A DNA stretch of 14,363 nucleotides, taken from NCBI GenBank assembly GCA_910585505.1, contig CAJUFF010000064.1:1-14363 (forward strand), written 5' to 3'. Positions 5,829-12,744 of the stretch are shown here, piece by piece (within the stretch, counting starts at the first letter, position 1; each line of letters starts with the position of its first letter). The position numbers were made by a program, and so were the translations under genes. The notes beneath the pieces are model-generated. The model had not been told where the DNA came from and did no database searches. It saw only the letters and a list, made by a program, of their open reading frames with translations. The DNA is from an uncultured Ruminiclostridium sp. (GTDB lineage Bacteria; Bacillota; Clostridia; Oscillospirales; Ruminococcaceae).

Positions 5829-6678
5829 CTATTTATTTTTGCATTTTTGAACCGCGTCAAATGTTTCTCTGTCTACGATCGCCTCATGGTCATTCTCAAT
5901 AAAGTACATATCCAATTCTCCCTCATTTTTTTGCGCTTTCCAGTCAGGAAATCCTCGGTGAAGCTCTTTTGCATAAGCACGTCGCCTACATATTTTTCAT
6001 TGGAAAGTATGCGGTCAATCGTTGAGGTGCTCCAAATATCCTTGCCTGTCACGGGTTTGATACCGTTCTCCTCAAGATACTTCTTGATTTTACGAACACC
6101 AAAACCGTTGAGGTACAACTCAAATATTTTTCTAACTATGACTGCTTCAGATTCAACGATCACCAGCCTGCCGTTTTCATCCTTATCGTAACCTAAGAAC
6201 CGCGCGCAATTAAGGCAGATTTTTCCCTCGCGCATTCTCTCACGAATACCCCACTTGATATTGTCGCTTATATTCTTGCTTTCTTCCTGTGCAAATCTTG
6301 CGTAAATTCCCATCATCATTCGCATCTCCTTATTGTAATTGTTTAGGTTTTCCTTTTCAAAATAAACCATAACGTCTAAGTTAAAAAGCTCGTATAATGT
6401 TTTTAACGTGTCCAACGTGTTTCTTCCAAAGCGGCTTATTGACTTGGTTAAAATCAGATCGATTTTTCTTGCTTTACAAGCCTTGATCATTTTCACAAAC
6501 TCTGTACGTTTTTTCAATTGAGTTCCCGAGGCGCGCTCGGCGTAGATCTTCACTAACTGCCAATCATCACGCTCCGTAATCAGCTTTCATAATATGATAC
6601 TTGTGCTTCAAGGCTTGATTCTTGTTCTTCGTGATTAGTGATGACTCGGCAATATGCCGCCACTTTAAGTTTATTCAT
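5829..6678 (-). pseudogene. Decayed large serine recombinase (site-specific integrase)
   Basis: The remains of a large serine recombinase of the kind that moves phages and conjugative elements. The start at 6678 has GGAGG. Residues after MNKLKVAAYCRV should read ST, but here read IT, so the catalytic serine is replaced by isoleucine (AGC to ATC). A one-base loss near 6580-6590 brings a TGA; in the next frame ITERDDWQLVKIYAER continues and runs through SISRFGRNTLDTL and the recombinase domain. A second slip in a T7 run at 5926-5932 shifts the frame again, and the correct frame then reads NEGELDMYFIENDHEAIV to a TAG at 5829. The usual C-terminal zinc-ribbon and coiled-coil part (full length about 500 residues) is missing. 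It cannot be active. Confidence 0.93.
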
Positions 6679-6690
6679 ATCATTTCCTCC

Positions 6691-6728
6691 AAACAGAAAA
6701 CCGCAGGCTGTTTTCACAACCTGCAGTT
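6691..6728 (-). terminator. Intrinsic terminator after tRNA-Arg
   Basis: On the minus strand a 13-bp stem (6728-6716 with 6711-6699, two G-T pairs) carries a four-base GAAA loop and is followed by TTCTGTTT. It lies 67 bases past the tRNA 3' end and just before the recombinase ribosome binding site, so the tRNA transcript ends before the mobile element. Confidence 0.85.
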
Positions 6729-6794
6729 GGTTATTGTGCAAAGAAAAAAGCAACATTCTTTGTGCATTTTGCACTAAAAATGTAGCTTTCAACT

Positions 6795-6871
6795 TGGCAC
6801 GCCAAGAGGGATTCGAACCCCCGACCTACTGGTTCGTAGCCAGTCACTCTATCCAGCTGAGCTATTGGCGC
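6795..6871 (-). tRNA. tRNA-Arg (anticodon ACG)
   Basis: A complete cloverleaf of 77 bases with an encoded CCA. The acceptor stem is GCGCCAA with TTGGCGT (first pair G-U), the D stem GCTC/GAGT, the anticodon stem ACTGG/CCAGT around loop CTACGAA (anticodon ACG), and the T arm GGGGG-TTCGAAT-CCCTC. The A at position 34 would be deaminated to inosine to read CGU, CGC and CGA. The 3' end points toward the recombinase relic and phage genes, the common orientation when an element has integrated at a tRNA gene. Confidence 0.97.
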
Positions 6872-6902
6872 ATAAAAATCAATTTTCTTTTTACAATAAT
6901 AT

Positions 6903-6931
6903 ATTATACACTTTTAAAAAGCTCTTGTCAA
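6903..6931 (-). promoter_or_regulatory. Consensus promoter of tRNA-Arg
   Basis: On the minus strand TTGACA (6931-6926) and TATAAT (6908-6903) with a 17-base spacer, about 25 bases before the expected start of the tRNA precursor. A perfect match to the vegetative promoter. Confidence 0.9.
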
Positions 6932-6980
6932 GCTTTTTGAAAAAATTTTACAAAAAATTTTATATTTTTATTTACATGTA

Positions 6981-7025
6981 ATACCAATCTTTAATCAAGT
7001 TGTAGACTTGATTAAAGATTGCACC
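6981..7025. repeat. Palindromic intergenic repeat, type A copy 1
   Basis: A perfect 16-bp inverted repeat (6985-7000 with 7006-7021) around loop TGTAG. The ends read ATACCAATC and GATTGCACC, which recur in two other copies in the rpsO-pnp gap. No transposase gene accompanies it, and it abuts a type B repeat. Confidence 0.85.
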
Positions 7026-7031
7026 CTAAAC

Positions 7032-7086
7032 GCTAATCTTTGATCATCCATATTATTTGTCTATACCTTAATCAAAGATTAGTATA
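7032..7086. repeat. Palindromic intergenic repeat, type B copy 1
   Basis: A 12-bp inverted repeat, CTAATCTTTGAT (7033-7044) with ATCAAAGATTAG (7071-7082), around a 26-base loop that includes TATTATTTGTCTAT. The left half matches the repeats at 9990 and 14188. Confidence 0.8.
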
Positions 7087-7433
7087 CGGCATTTGCTCTT
7101 TAATTCACTTATAAAAGGAAAGCACCTTATGGGAGGAAAAGGACTTGTAGAATGGCTCGGCATAACGTTTCTCTCTCAGCCTGTCAAAAATATACTCTAA
7201 CTTAAGCTTTTTGACAAGATAAGGGGATGTAAAAAAACACCCGCCTAAATCCGAGACACCCGAAACCGAGTATCACAAGATATTTGTTCAGGTCTATATG
7301 ATCATCACTTCACAAAATGTATATACTGGATCAGAAATTTCGACAATTATCTCCAAATCTATCGGTGATTTCAGCTGATATGATGTAAATTTGTTTTGCG
7401 GTTGATTTTTCATTTCAACCAAAATTACATTAC
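7087..7433. other. Gene-free stretch between the repeats and pnp terminator
   Basis: No convincing gene. On the minus strand a frame without a start codon runs 7272-7105 and reads like the end of a protein (...KLKLEYIFDRLREKRY...AEPFYKSFSSHKVLSFYK then stop), so it may be a gene relic. A 23-residue plus-strand frame at 7129-7200 has no well-placed ribosome binding site. The rest shows no clear structure. Confidence 0.4.
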
Positions 7434-7483
7434 AAAAAAGAACTGCAATTCAATCCTTTTTGGATGAATTGCGGTTCTTTTTT
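7434..7483. terminator. Strong bidirectional terminator downstream of pnp
   Basis: A stem of about 22 bp (7434-7456 with 7462-7483, one bulged A and one G-T pair) around loop TTTTT, with A6 and T6 at the ends so that both strands carry a T-run. It lies 37 bases after the pnp stop and would end the minus-strand housekeeping transcript. Confidence 0.92.
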
Positions 7484-7520
7484 AGGATGTGTTTTTTTAC
7501 AGTCCCTTTTTACTATTTAA

Positions 7521-9647
7521 TTATTGCGCCGCTTTGCTTTTTCTTTTAGCCTCGATATCTGCAAGCGCTTCTTTTCTGGAAAGTCCGATCTTGCCCTGCT
7601 GGTCGATTTTGATTATCTTGACAATTATCTCGTCGCCCACGTTGCAAACGTCCTCTACCTTTTCAACACGTCTGTTTTCCAGCTCGGAAATGTGTACCAT
7701 TCCTTCTTTTCCCGGAGCGAACTCAACGAACGCGCCGAAACCGGTAACCCTAACTACCTTTCCTTTATAAATAGAACCGATTTCGGGAACGAGAGTGATA
7801 GCTTTTATCATTTCAACGCAGTCTCTGGACTTCTTTTCGTCGCTGCCGCAGATAAATACGTTGCCCTCTTCGTCGATGTCTATCTTTACCTCGTAATCGG
7901 CGCAGAGCTTCTGTATAACCTTTCCGCCGGTGCCGATAACCTCGCGTATCTTGTCAACTGGAACCTTCATATTGATCATCTTGGGCGCCCATTGGTTTAC
8001 GGTGGAACGAGGTGCGGGAATAGCCTTAAGCATTACTTCGTCAAGGATATAGTCGCGCGCCTTATGGGTCTTAGCGAAAGCGTCCTTTATTATTTCGGGA
8101 GTAAGCCCGTCTATTTTAAGATCCATCTGAATAGCGGTGATGCCCTTATGAGTGCCGCCTACTTTAAAGTCCATATCTCCGAAAAAGTCCTCAAGCCCTT
8201 GAATGTCCACCATAGTCATCCAGCGTTCGCCCTCGGTGATAAGACCACAGGAAATGCCCGCTACGGGGGATTTTATGGGAACACCCGCGTCCATAAGGGA
8301 CAGAGTGGAGCCGCATATAGAAGCCTGCGAGGTAGAACCGTTGGAGGACAGAACCTCGGAAACAAGCCGGATAGCGTAGGGAAATTCCTCAACGGATGGA
8401 ATAACAGGCTCCAACGCTCTCTGAGCAAGTGCGCCGTGTCCTATTTCACGCCTTCCCGGTCCTCTGCTGGGCTTAGTTTCGCCTACGGAGTAGGATGGGA
8501 AATTGTAGTGGTGCATATAGCGCTTTTCTTCTTCCTCGTCAAGACCGTCCAGTTTCTGGGCATCGCTTACGGGACCTAACGTTGTAACGGTAAGCACCTG
8601 AGTCTGACCTCTTGTGAAAAGACCGGAGCCGTGAACGCGGGGGAGGAGTCCCACCTCTGCCGCCAAAGGTCTCATCTGATCCATTCCGCGGCCGTCAACG
8701 CGCTTCTGCTCGTCAAGGAGCCAGCGGCGGACGATGAACTTCTGAAGCTTATAGATACATTCGTCGATCATGGGAATTTGTTCGGAATATTTTTCATCGT
8801 ACTCGGCGTGAATTTCGTCCTTTATAGGCTGAAGTCTCGCTTCACGTATATTCTTGTCGTCGGTATCCAGTGCGTACTTTACCTTTTCGGTGTACTTGCC
8901 CTGAATATCCTCGAACAAGTCGTGATCAACATCCATGGATTCAAAGGTGAATTTAGGCTTTCCTATTTCTTCTCTTATTTTATTTACAAAAGGTATAATC
9001 GAGGAGACAATTTCCTCATGCCCCTTCATAATGGCATTAAACATGGTGTCGTCGTCAACCTCGTTGGCTCCCGCTTCTATCATTACCACCTTTTTCTCGC
9101 TGGAAGCAACAGTAAGCTGCAGGTCAGACTTTGCTCTCTGCTCCGCATCAGGCATAAGCACGATTTCGCCGTCCACAAGGCTCACGGAAATCCCTCCTAT
9201 CGGACCATTCCACGGAATATCGGAGATGGAAACGGCGATAGAAGCGCCTATCATGGCAATAATTTCGGGCTGGGTATCGGGATCGACGGCAAGAACGGTC
9301 ATAACGATTGATACGTCGTTTCTCATGTCCTTAGGGAACAGCGGGCGCATGGGACGATCCACAACTCTTGAGGTAAGAATGGCCTTTTCGCTGGGTCTTC
9401 CTTCCCTTTTAAGGAAGCTGCCGGGGATTTTTCCCACGGCGTACAGCTTCTCCTCATAGTCAACGGACAGAGGGAAGAAGTCCACTCCGTCGCGTGGCTT
9501 CTCGCTGGCGGTAACGTTTACCATTACCACGGTGTCTCCGTAGTGCACCCAACAGGAGCCGTTGGCAAGCCCGCAGGTCTTTCCCGTTTCAACGGAAAGC
9601 TCTCGTCCCGCAAAGGTAGTTTTAAACACCTTGTAATTTTCAAACAT
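7521..9647 (-). CDS. pnp: Polynucleotide phosphorylase (PNPase)
   Basis: A 708-residue full-length PNPase, which degrades RNA 3' to 5' with phosphate and can add tails in reverse. The order is a first RNase PH domain (about 1-150), a helical linker, a second catalytic RNase PH domain (about 315-545, with FFGDMDFKVGGT and downstream IQMDLKIDG acidic residues), a KH domain (557-618, GTGG loop at 572-575) and an S1 domain (622-692). The start MFENYKVFKTTFAGREL fits the family; the ribosome binding site is weak (AAGG, 8-base spacer). Upstream, a long hairpin at 9683-9736 may be an autoregulatory leader. It follows rpsO on the same strand, as in many bacteria, across an unusually long repeat-filled gap. 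Confidence 0.98.
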   Translation of the reverse strand: MFENYKVFKTTFAGRELSVETGKTCGLANGSCWVHYGDTVVMVNVTASEKPRDGVDFFPLSVDYEEKLYAVGKIPGSFLKREGRPSEKAILTSRVVDRPMRPLFPKDMRNDVSIVMTVLAVDPDTQPEIIAMIGASIAVSISDIPWNGPIGGISVSLVDGEIVLMPDAEQRAKSDLQLTVASSEKKVVMIEAGANEVDDDTMFNAIMKGHEEIVSSIIPFVNKIREEIGKPKFTFESMDVDHDLFEDIQGKYTEKVKYALDTDDKNIREARLQPIKDEIHAEYDEKYSEQIPMIDECIYKLQKFIVRRWLLDEQKRVDGRGMDQMRPLAAEVGLLPRVHGSGLFTRGQTQVLTVTTLGPVSDAQKLDGLDEEEEKRYMHHYNFPSYSVGETKPSRGPGRREIGHGALAQRALEPVIPSVEEFPYAIRLVSEVLSSNGSTSQASICGSTLSLMDAGVPIKSPVAGISCGLITEGERWMTMVDIQGLEDFFGDMDFKVGGTHKGITAIQMDLKIDGLTPEIIKDAFAKTHKARDYILDEVMLKAIPAPRSTVNQWAPKMINMKVPVDKIREVIGTGGKVIQKLCADYEVKIDIDEEGNVFICGSDEKKSRDCVEMIKAITLVPEIGSIYKGKVVRVTGFGAFVEFAPGKEGMVHISELENRRVEKVEDVCNVGDEIIVKIIKIDQQGKIGLSRKEALADIEAKRKSKAAQ

Positions 9648-9682
9648 TCTTTTTACCTTGCCTTTCCTTTTTTGAGGAAACG

Positions 9683-9736
9683 ATTTAGCAATAAATTCAG
9701 CTTTTCCATATCAAAAAGCTCAATTTAATGCTAAAT
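9683..9736 (-). promoter_or_regulatory. Long imperfect hairpin in the pnp leader
   Basis: Arms 9683-9697 and 9722-9736 pair over 15 positions with one mismatch. After one further mismatch, 9699-9705 pairs with 9714-9720 (7 bp) around an 8-base loop. The base of the stem is 35 bases before the pnp ATG. No T-run follows, so it is not a terminator. In E. coli a double-stranded pnp leader cut by RNase III mediates PNPase autoregulation; an analogous role here is inference. Confidence 0.7.
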
Positions 9737-9782
9737 TTCCGCTTCCCCTTATTTTTTTAACAATTCTGTCCACAACAGGCAC

Positions 9783-9815
9783 AAAAGGACAGAACGACAA
9801 AGCGTTCCGTCCTTT
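9783..9815 (-). terminator. Possible terminator or leader hairpin between rpsO and pnp
   Basis: A 13-bp stem (9815-9803 with 9796-9784, one G-T pair) around a 6-base loop is followed on the minus strand by TTTTGTG, a short T-run. It could reduce rpsO read-through into pnp, or simply fold in the leader. Confidence 0.5.
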
Positions 9816-9830
9816 AGGTACTTGTCTTTT

Positions 9831-9885
9831 ATATCAATCTTTAATCAATCCCCATGTGAAGAGGTTCTTAATTAAAGATTGCACC
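9831..9885. repeat. Palindromic intergenic repeat, type A copy 2
   Basis: Arms 9835-9848 and 9868-9881 pair over 14 positions with one mismatch around a 19-base loop. The outer ends ATATCAATC and GATTGCACC match copy 1. Confidence 0.8.
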
Positions 9886-9886
9886 T

Positions 9887-9982
9887 AATACCAATCCCTT
9901 TTAAAACTGTTGGATTAGTGTTTTGGGTGCAATCCTTTTTAAACTACGGATAAAATCCATAGCTTAAAAAGGGATTGGTATA
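9887..9982. repeat. Composite palindromic repeat, type A copy 3 (inverted)
   Basis: A perfect 15-bp outer repeat, ATACCAATCCCTTTT (9888-9902) with AAAAGGGATTGGTAT (9967-9981). Inside, GGTGCAATCCTTTTTAA (9926-9942) pairs with the right arm to form a reverse-oriented unit whose ends again read ATACCAATC and GATTGCACC. Two units appear to overlap, so alternative foldings are possible. Confidence 0.75.
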
Positions 9983-9985
9983 AAG

Positions 9986-10036
9986 CACCAATCTTTGACC
10001 GACGGCATTATTTGTCTGTCAAAATGCCAAAGATTA
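9986..10036. repeat. Palindromic intergenic repeat, type B copy 2, abutting the rpsO stop
   Basis: AATCTTTG (9990-9997) pairs with CAAAGATT (10028-10035). Inside, either GGCATT/AATGCC or TGACCGAC/GTCTGTCA can pair. It shares AATCTTTGA and ATTATTTGTCT with the copies at 7032 and 14188. The right edge touches the rpsO stop codon, so it forms the start of the rpsO 3' untranslated region. Confidence 0.75.
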
Positions 10037-10303
10037 TTACTTACGAATACCAAGCTTCGCAACGATGGCACGGTAACGCTCAATATCCTTTTTCTGAAGA
10101 TAGTTGAGCAAGTTGCGCCTGTGACCTACCATTTTGTGGAGACCGCGTCTTGAATGATGATCCTTCTTATGATTTTTCAGGTGCTCGGTAAGATCGGAAA
10201 TTCTTTTGGTGAGAATGGCGATCTGTACCTCAGGGGAACCCGTATCGTTTTCGTGAGTACGGTTTTTTTCGATAATCTCGGTTTTTTCTTCTTTCAGTAA
10301 CAT
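10037..10303 (-). CDS. rpsO: 30S ribosomal protein S15
   Basis: An 88-residue protein, the normal S15 length, with the family signature THENDTGSPEVQIAILTKRI, then HKKDHHSRRGL and RRNLLNYL. It binds 16S rRNA early in assembly of the small subunit platform. The ATG at 10303 has AGAGGTG at a 5-base spacing; an in-frame TTG at 10363 is inside the leader and has no site. The promoter at 10422-10450 gives a leader of about 110 bases with small GC-rich dyads (CCCATTTGGG, and GGGA with TCCC). S15 represses its own mRNA in several bacteria through such leaders, but I cannot confirm that structure here. pnp follows on the same strand after 389 bases. Confidence 0.98.
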   Translation of the reverse strand: MLLKEEKTEIIEKNRTHENDTGSPEVQIAILTKRISDLTEHLKNHKKDHHSRRGLHKMVGHRRNLLNYLQKKDIERYRAIVAKLGIRK

Positions 10304-10421
10304 AATTACACCTCTTAAAATTTTATTTTCCCGTTCATAGCAAAGGGATAAGGTGCTTCCCAAATGGGCAAATTCCTCAATGCCAAGAAAGGGATTTTTT
10401 CACTGTAAACACAGCAAGTAC

Positions 10422-10450
10422 ATTATACCATGATACAAGGTTTTTGTAAA
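10422..10450 (-). promoter_or_regulatory. Promoter of rpsO
   Basis: On the minus strand TTTACA (10450-10445) and TATAAT (10427-10422) with a 17-base spacer and a TGG extended -10. It gives rpsO, and possibly pnp by read-through, expression independent of the clp operon. Confidence 0.87.
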
Positions 10451-10520
10451 TAGGTTTTGAAAAATTACTTTTTTTATTTTTTTGCGGAAAGTATTGCCGC
10501 ATTTGTTTCGCGGTTATATT

Positions 10521-10545
10521 ATCCGACGTCGGATTGCTCAGCAAT
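10521..10545. repeat. Adjacent palindromes between clpX and the rpsO promoter
   Basis: A perfect 14-bp palindrome, ATCCGACGTCGGAT (10521-10534), is overlapped by ATTGCTCAGCAAT (10533-10545). There is no T-run on the minus strand, so it is not a clear terminator for clpX. It lies about 70 bases upstream of the rpsO -35 box and could be a protein site or an RNA hairpin in the clpX 3' region. Confidence 0.6.
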
Positions 10546-10615
10546 TCAGAACTGCGCTTGAATCACTTTAAAACTGTGAGCATTATGTCATTTTAAAATG
10601 AGATTGGCTGTTAAA

Positions 10616-11914
10616 TCAGCCCGCATTTTTGCGGCCGACTTTTTTATTGCTCCCTATGCTTTTTTTCTCGCCGTGAACTCTTTCCGGCTGGGTATTTTCC
10701 CTTACGTTCTCGGCGGTAACTGTTATTTTGCTTAAAGTGGGGTCGGAAGGAGCGTCAAACATTGTTTCGGAAAGGACTTCCTCCATAATGGTACGCAGTC
10801 CTCTGGCTCCGGTTTTGCGTTCCACCGCTTTTTTTGCAATTTCCCTGAGTGCGTCGGTCTGAATTGAAAGCTCTATTCCGTCCAAGCCGAAAAGATAAGT
10901 GTACTGTTTTACCAATGCGTTCTTAGGCTCGACGAGAATTTTTATCAGCGCTTCCTCGTCCAGTTCGTCCAGTACCGTCACAATAGGAAGTCTGCCCACC
11001 AATTCGGGTATAATTCCGTATTTCACAAGATCCTCCGGAGCAACCTCGTGAAAAGCCTCGGTAAGACTGTGCTCCTTCTGGCTTCTTACCTCCGCTCCGA
11101 ATCCCAAAGCAGAAGAATGAATACGGGAAATTATCGTTTTTTCTATTCCCTCAAAGGCACCGCCGCAGATAAAGAGTATATTTTCGGTATTTATCTGGAT
11201 AAACTCCTGATTGGGGTGTTTTCTTCCTCCCTGAGGGGGAACGTTTGAAACTGTGCCTTCGATTATTTTCAGAAGCGCCTGCTGCACTCCCTCGCCGCTT
11301 ACGTCTCTGGTGATGGAAGTATTTTCGGAACGGCGGGAAATCTTGTCAATCTCATCAATATAGACGATTCCCCTTTCCGCCGCTTCGATATCAAAATCCG
11401 CCGCCTGTATCAGTCTTAAAAGAACGTTTTCAACGTCCTCTCCCACGTAACCCGCCTGAGTCAGCGTAGTCGCGTCGGCTATGGCAAAGGGAACGTTCAG
11501 TATTTCCGCCAGAGTCTGAGCCAACATGGTTTTTCCCACACCGGTGGGACCCAAAAGAAGAACGTTGCTTTTCTGAAGCTCTATATTGTTGTCATCTTCT
11601 CCGGCGCTTTCATTGGCGAGAACTCTTTTATAGTGGTTGTAAACCGCTACGGACAACACCTTTTTCGCTTCTTCCTGTCCTATGATATATTCGTCAAGGA
11701 TAGCTTTTATTTCGGCGGGCTTATGAAGCTTATCCTTTTTAAGGGAGCCGACGACGGGTCGGGACTTGGGCCTGTCGGTTCTCGGTATTTCTCCCTCCTC
11801 CAGCAGCATATTGTAGGAAGCCAAAACACATTCGTTGCATATAACGCCGTTTTTGCCTATCATCATTCTTGAAACATAGTCTTCTGTTTTACCGCAGAAA
11901 TTACATTTTAACAT
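10616..11914 (-). CDS. clpX: ATP-dependent unfoldase ClpX
   Basis: A 432-residue AAA+ unfoldase that feeds tagged proteins to ClpP. It has the N-terminal zinc-binding domain (Cys4, Cys7, Cys26, Cys29), Walker A GPTGVGKT (122-129), the substrate-gripping pore motif GYVG (155-158), Walker B VYIDEID (184-190), the RKH loop (231-233), an LGF ClpP-docking tripeptide (270-272), and arginines at 309 and 371 in the sensor positions. All key residues are intact. It lies 90 bases after clpP on the same strand. The ribosome binding site is poor: AAAGG is about 15 bases from the ATG. The C-terminal tail (410-432) is lysine-rich and variable. No strong terminator follows; only a weak GGCTG/CAGCC hairpin overlaps the stop. 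Confidence 0.98.
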   Translation of the reverse strand: MLKCNFCGKTEDYVSRMMIGKNGVICNECVLASYNMLLEEGEIPRTDRPKSRPVVGSLKKDKLHKPAEIKAILDEYIIGQEEAKKVLSVAVYNHYKRVLANESAGEDDNNIELQKSNVLLLGPTGVGKTMLAQTLAEILNVPFAIADATTLTQAGYVGEDVENVLLRLIQAADFDIEAAERGIVYIDEIDKISRRSENTSITRDVSGEGVQQALLKIIEGTVSNVPPQGGRKHPNQEFIQINTENILFICGGAFEGIEKTIISRIHSSALGFGAEVRSQKEHSLTEAFHEVAPEDLVKYGIIPELVGRLPIVTVLDELDEEALIKILVEPKNALVKQYTYLFGLDGIELSIQTDALREIAKKAVERKTGARGLRTIMEEVLSETMFDAPSDPTLSKITVTAENVRENTQPERVHGEKKSIGSNKKVGRKNAG

Positions 11915-12004
11915 AAAGCCGATCTTGCCTTTCCGAAATTTTTTTAGTGTCGTTTAAAAGTGTTTTTTTGTTTTTAACAAATAATTTTTTAGAAAGGATA
12001 CGGT

Positions 12005-12607
12005 TTAACGTTTTTCAAATATTTTGTCCACTATGCCGTATTCCAAAGCCTGTTGGGCGGTCATATAATTGTCTCTGTCGGTGTCTGCCACTATTCTCTC
12101 ATAAGGCTGACCGGTCATTTCGGACAGCATTCTGTTCATCTTGTCTTTAACATAGATAATGTGCTTGGCGACAATATCTATATCGGAAGCCTGAGCGCGT
12201 CCGGTTCCGCCGGAAGGCTGATGAATCATTACTTCGGCGTTGGGAAGGCAGATTCTCTTCCCCTTGGTTCCCGCGGCAAGCAGAAAAGCACCCATGGAGG
12301 CGGCCATACCCATACAGATGGTTGAAACATCGCACTTAATATACTGCATGGTATCATAGATTGCCATACCGTCGGTGATGGAACCGCCGGGGCTGTTGAT
12401 ATAAAGCTGAATATCCTTGTCGGCGTCCTGTCCCTCAAGAAACAGGAGCTGAGCCACAACAAGGCTGGCGGTGGTGGCGTTTACTTCCTCGTGAAGCATA
12501 ACTATACGGTCATTGAGAAGTCTCGAATAAATATCATAGGCTCTTTCGCCGCGTCCTGTCTGTTCAATTACGGTAGGTACCAGACTCATATAGGTTTTAT
12601 CGTACAT
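12005..12607 (-). CDS. clpP: ATP-dependent Clp protease proteolytic subunit ClpP
   Basis: A 200-residue serine protease subunit. The catalytic triad is Ser104 (GMAASMGAFLL), His129 (MIHQPSGG) and Asp179 (DTDRDNYM). The handle region and LPNAEVMIHQPSGG signature are intact, and the length fits the family. I chose the ATG at 12607 because AAAGG lies 8 bases before it and the N-terminus MYDKTYMSLVPTVIEQTGRG matches ClpP; the open frame extends upstream to 12700 without support. It assembles into two heptamer rings capped by ClpX, encoded just downstream. A long hairpin lies in the tig-clpP gap, so the three genes may be co-transcribed with processing. Confidence 0.98.
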   Translation of the reverse strand: MYDKTYMSLVPTVIEQTGRGERAYDIYSRLLNDRIVMLHEEVNATTASLVVAQLLFLEGQDADKDIQLYINSPGGSITDGMAIYDTMQYIKCDVSTICMGMAASMGAFLLAAGTKGKRICLPNAEVMIHQPSGGTGRAQASDIDIVAKHIIYVKDKMNRMLSEMTGQPYERIVADTDRDNYMTAQQALEYGIVDKIFEKR

Positions 12608-12677
12608 TTTGTTGTCCTTTCCAAATATTATTCTGCACATTTCAGCATTTTTTACTGTTTTTTTCATTTTCTTGTTT

Positions 12678-12725
12678 AACAGCAAACCGCATAACTGCAA
12701 AAGCGCATTATGCGGTAAACCTGTT
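12678..12725 (-). promoter_or_regulatory. Hairpin in the tig-clpP intergenic region
   Basis: ACCGCATAA (12686-12694) pairs with TTATGCGGT (12708-12716) and AACAG (12678-12682) with CTGTT (12721-12725), separated by a small internal loop; an inner TGC/GCA can close a short loop. No T-run follows on the minus strand. It may be an RNA processing or stability element for the clpP message. Confidence 0.6.
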
Positions 12726-12744
12726 TAATGTTAATCAAAAAAGC

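Noticed and set aside
1..6600. Second copy of the tRNA-Arg 3' end as an attachment site
   Set aside because: I looked for the T-arm and acceptor sequence on both strands and saw no duplicate; the other junction, if any, is outside the window.
6981..7086. Repeats considered as a CRISPR array
   Set aside because: The units are palindromes of unequal length and sequence with no regular spacers, and no cas gene is in the window.
7129..7200. 23-residue plus-strand peptide (MGGKGLVEWLGITF...)
   Set aside because: Only a poorly spaced GGAA lies upstream, there is no clear promoter, and the opposite strand reads equally well as a gene relic.
7524..9728. Several open frames of 60-351 codons on the plus strand across pnp
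   Set aside because: They are antisense to a full-length, fully conserved PNPase gene, lack ribosome binding sites and resemble no protein family; they arise from its codon pattern.
10304..10363. Longer rpsO start at TTG 10363
   Set aside because: The extra residues are not part of S15, and a good ribosome binding site precedes the ATG at 10303.
10483..10501. TGCGG/CCGCA hairpin as the clpX terminator
   Set aside because: On the clpX strand it is followed by A residues instead of T residues, and it lies upstream of the rpsO -10 and -35 region.
12608..12700. Longer clpP start at 12700
   Set aside because: The extension overlaps the intergenic hairpin, has no ribosome binding site and exceeds the usual ClpP N-terminus.
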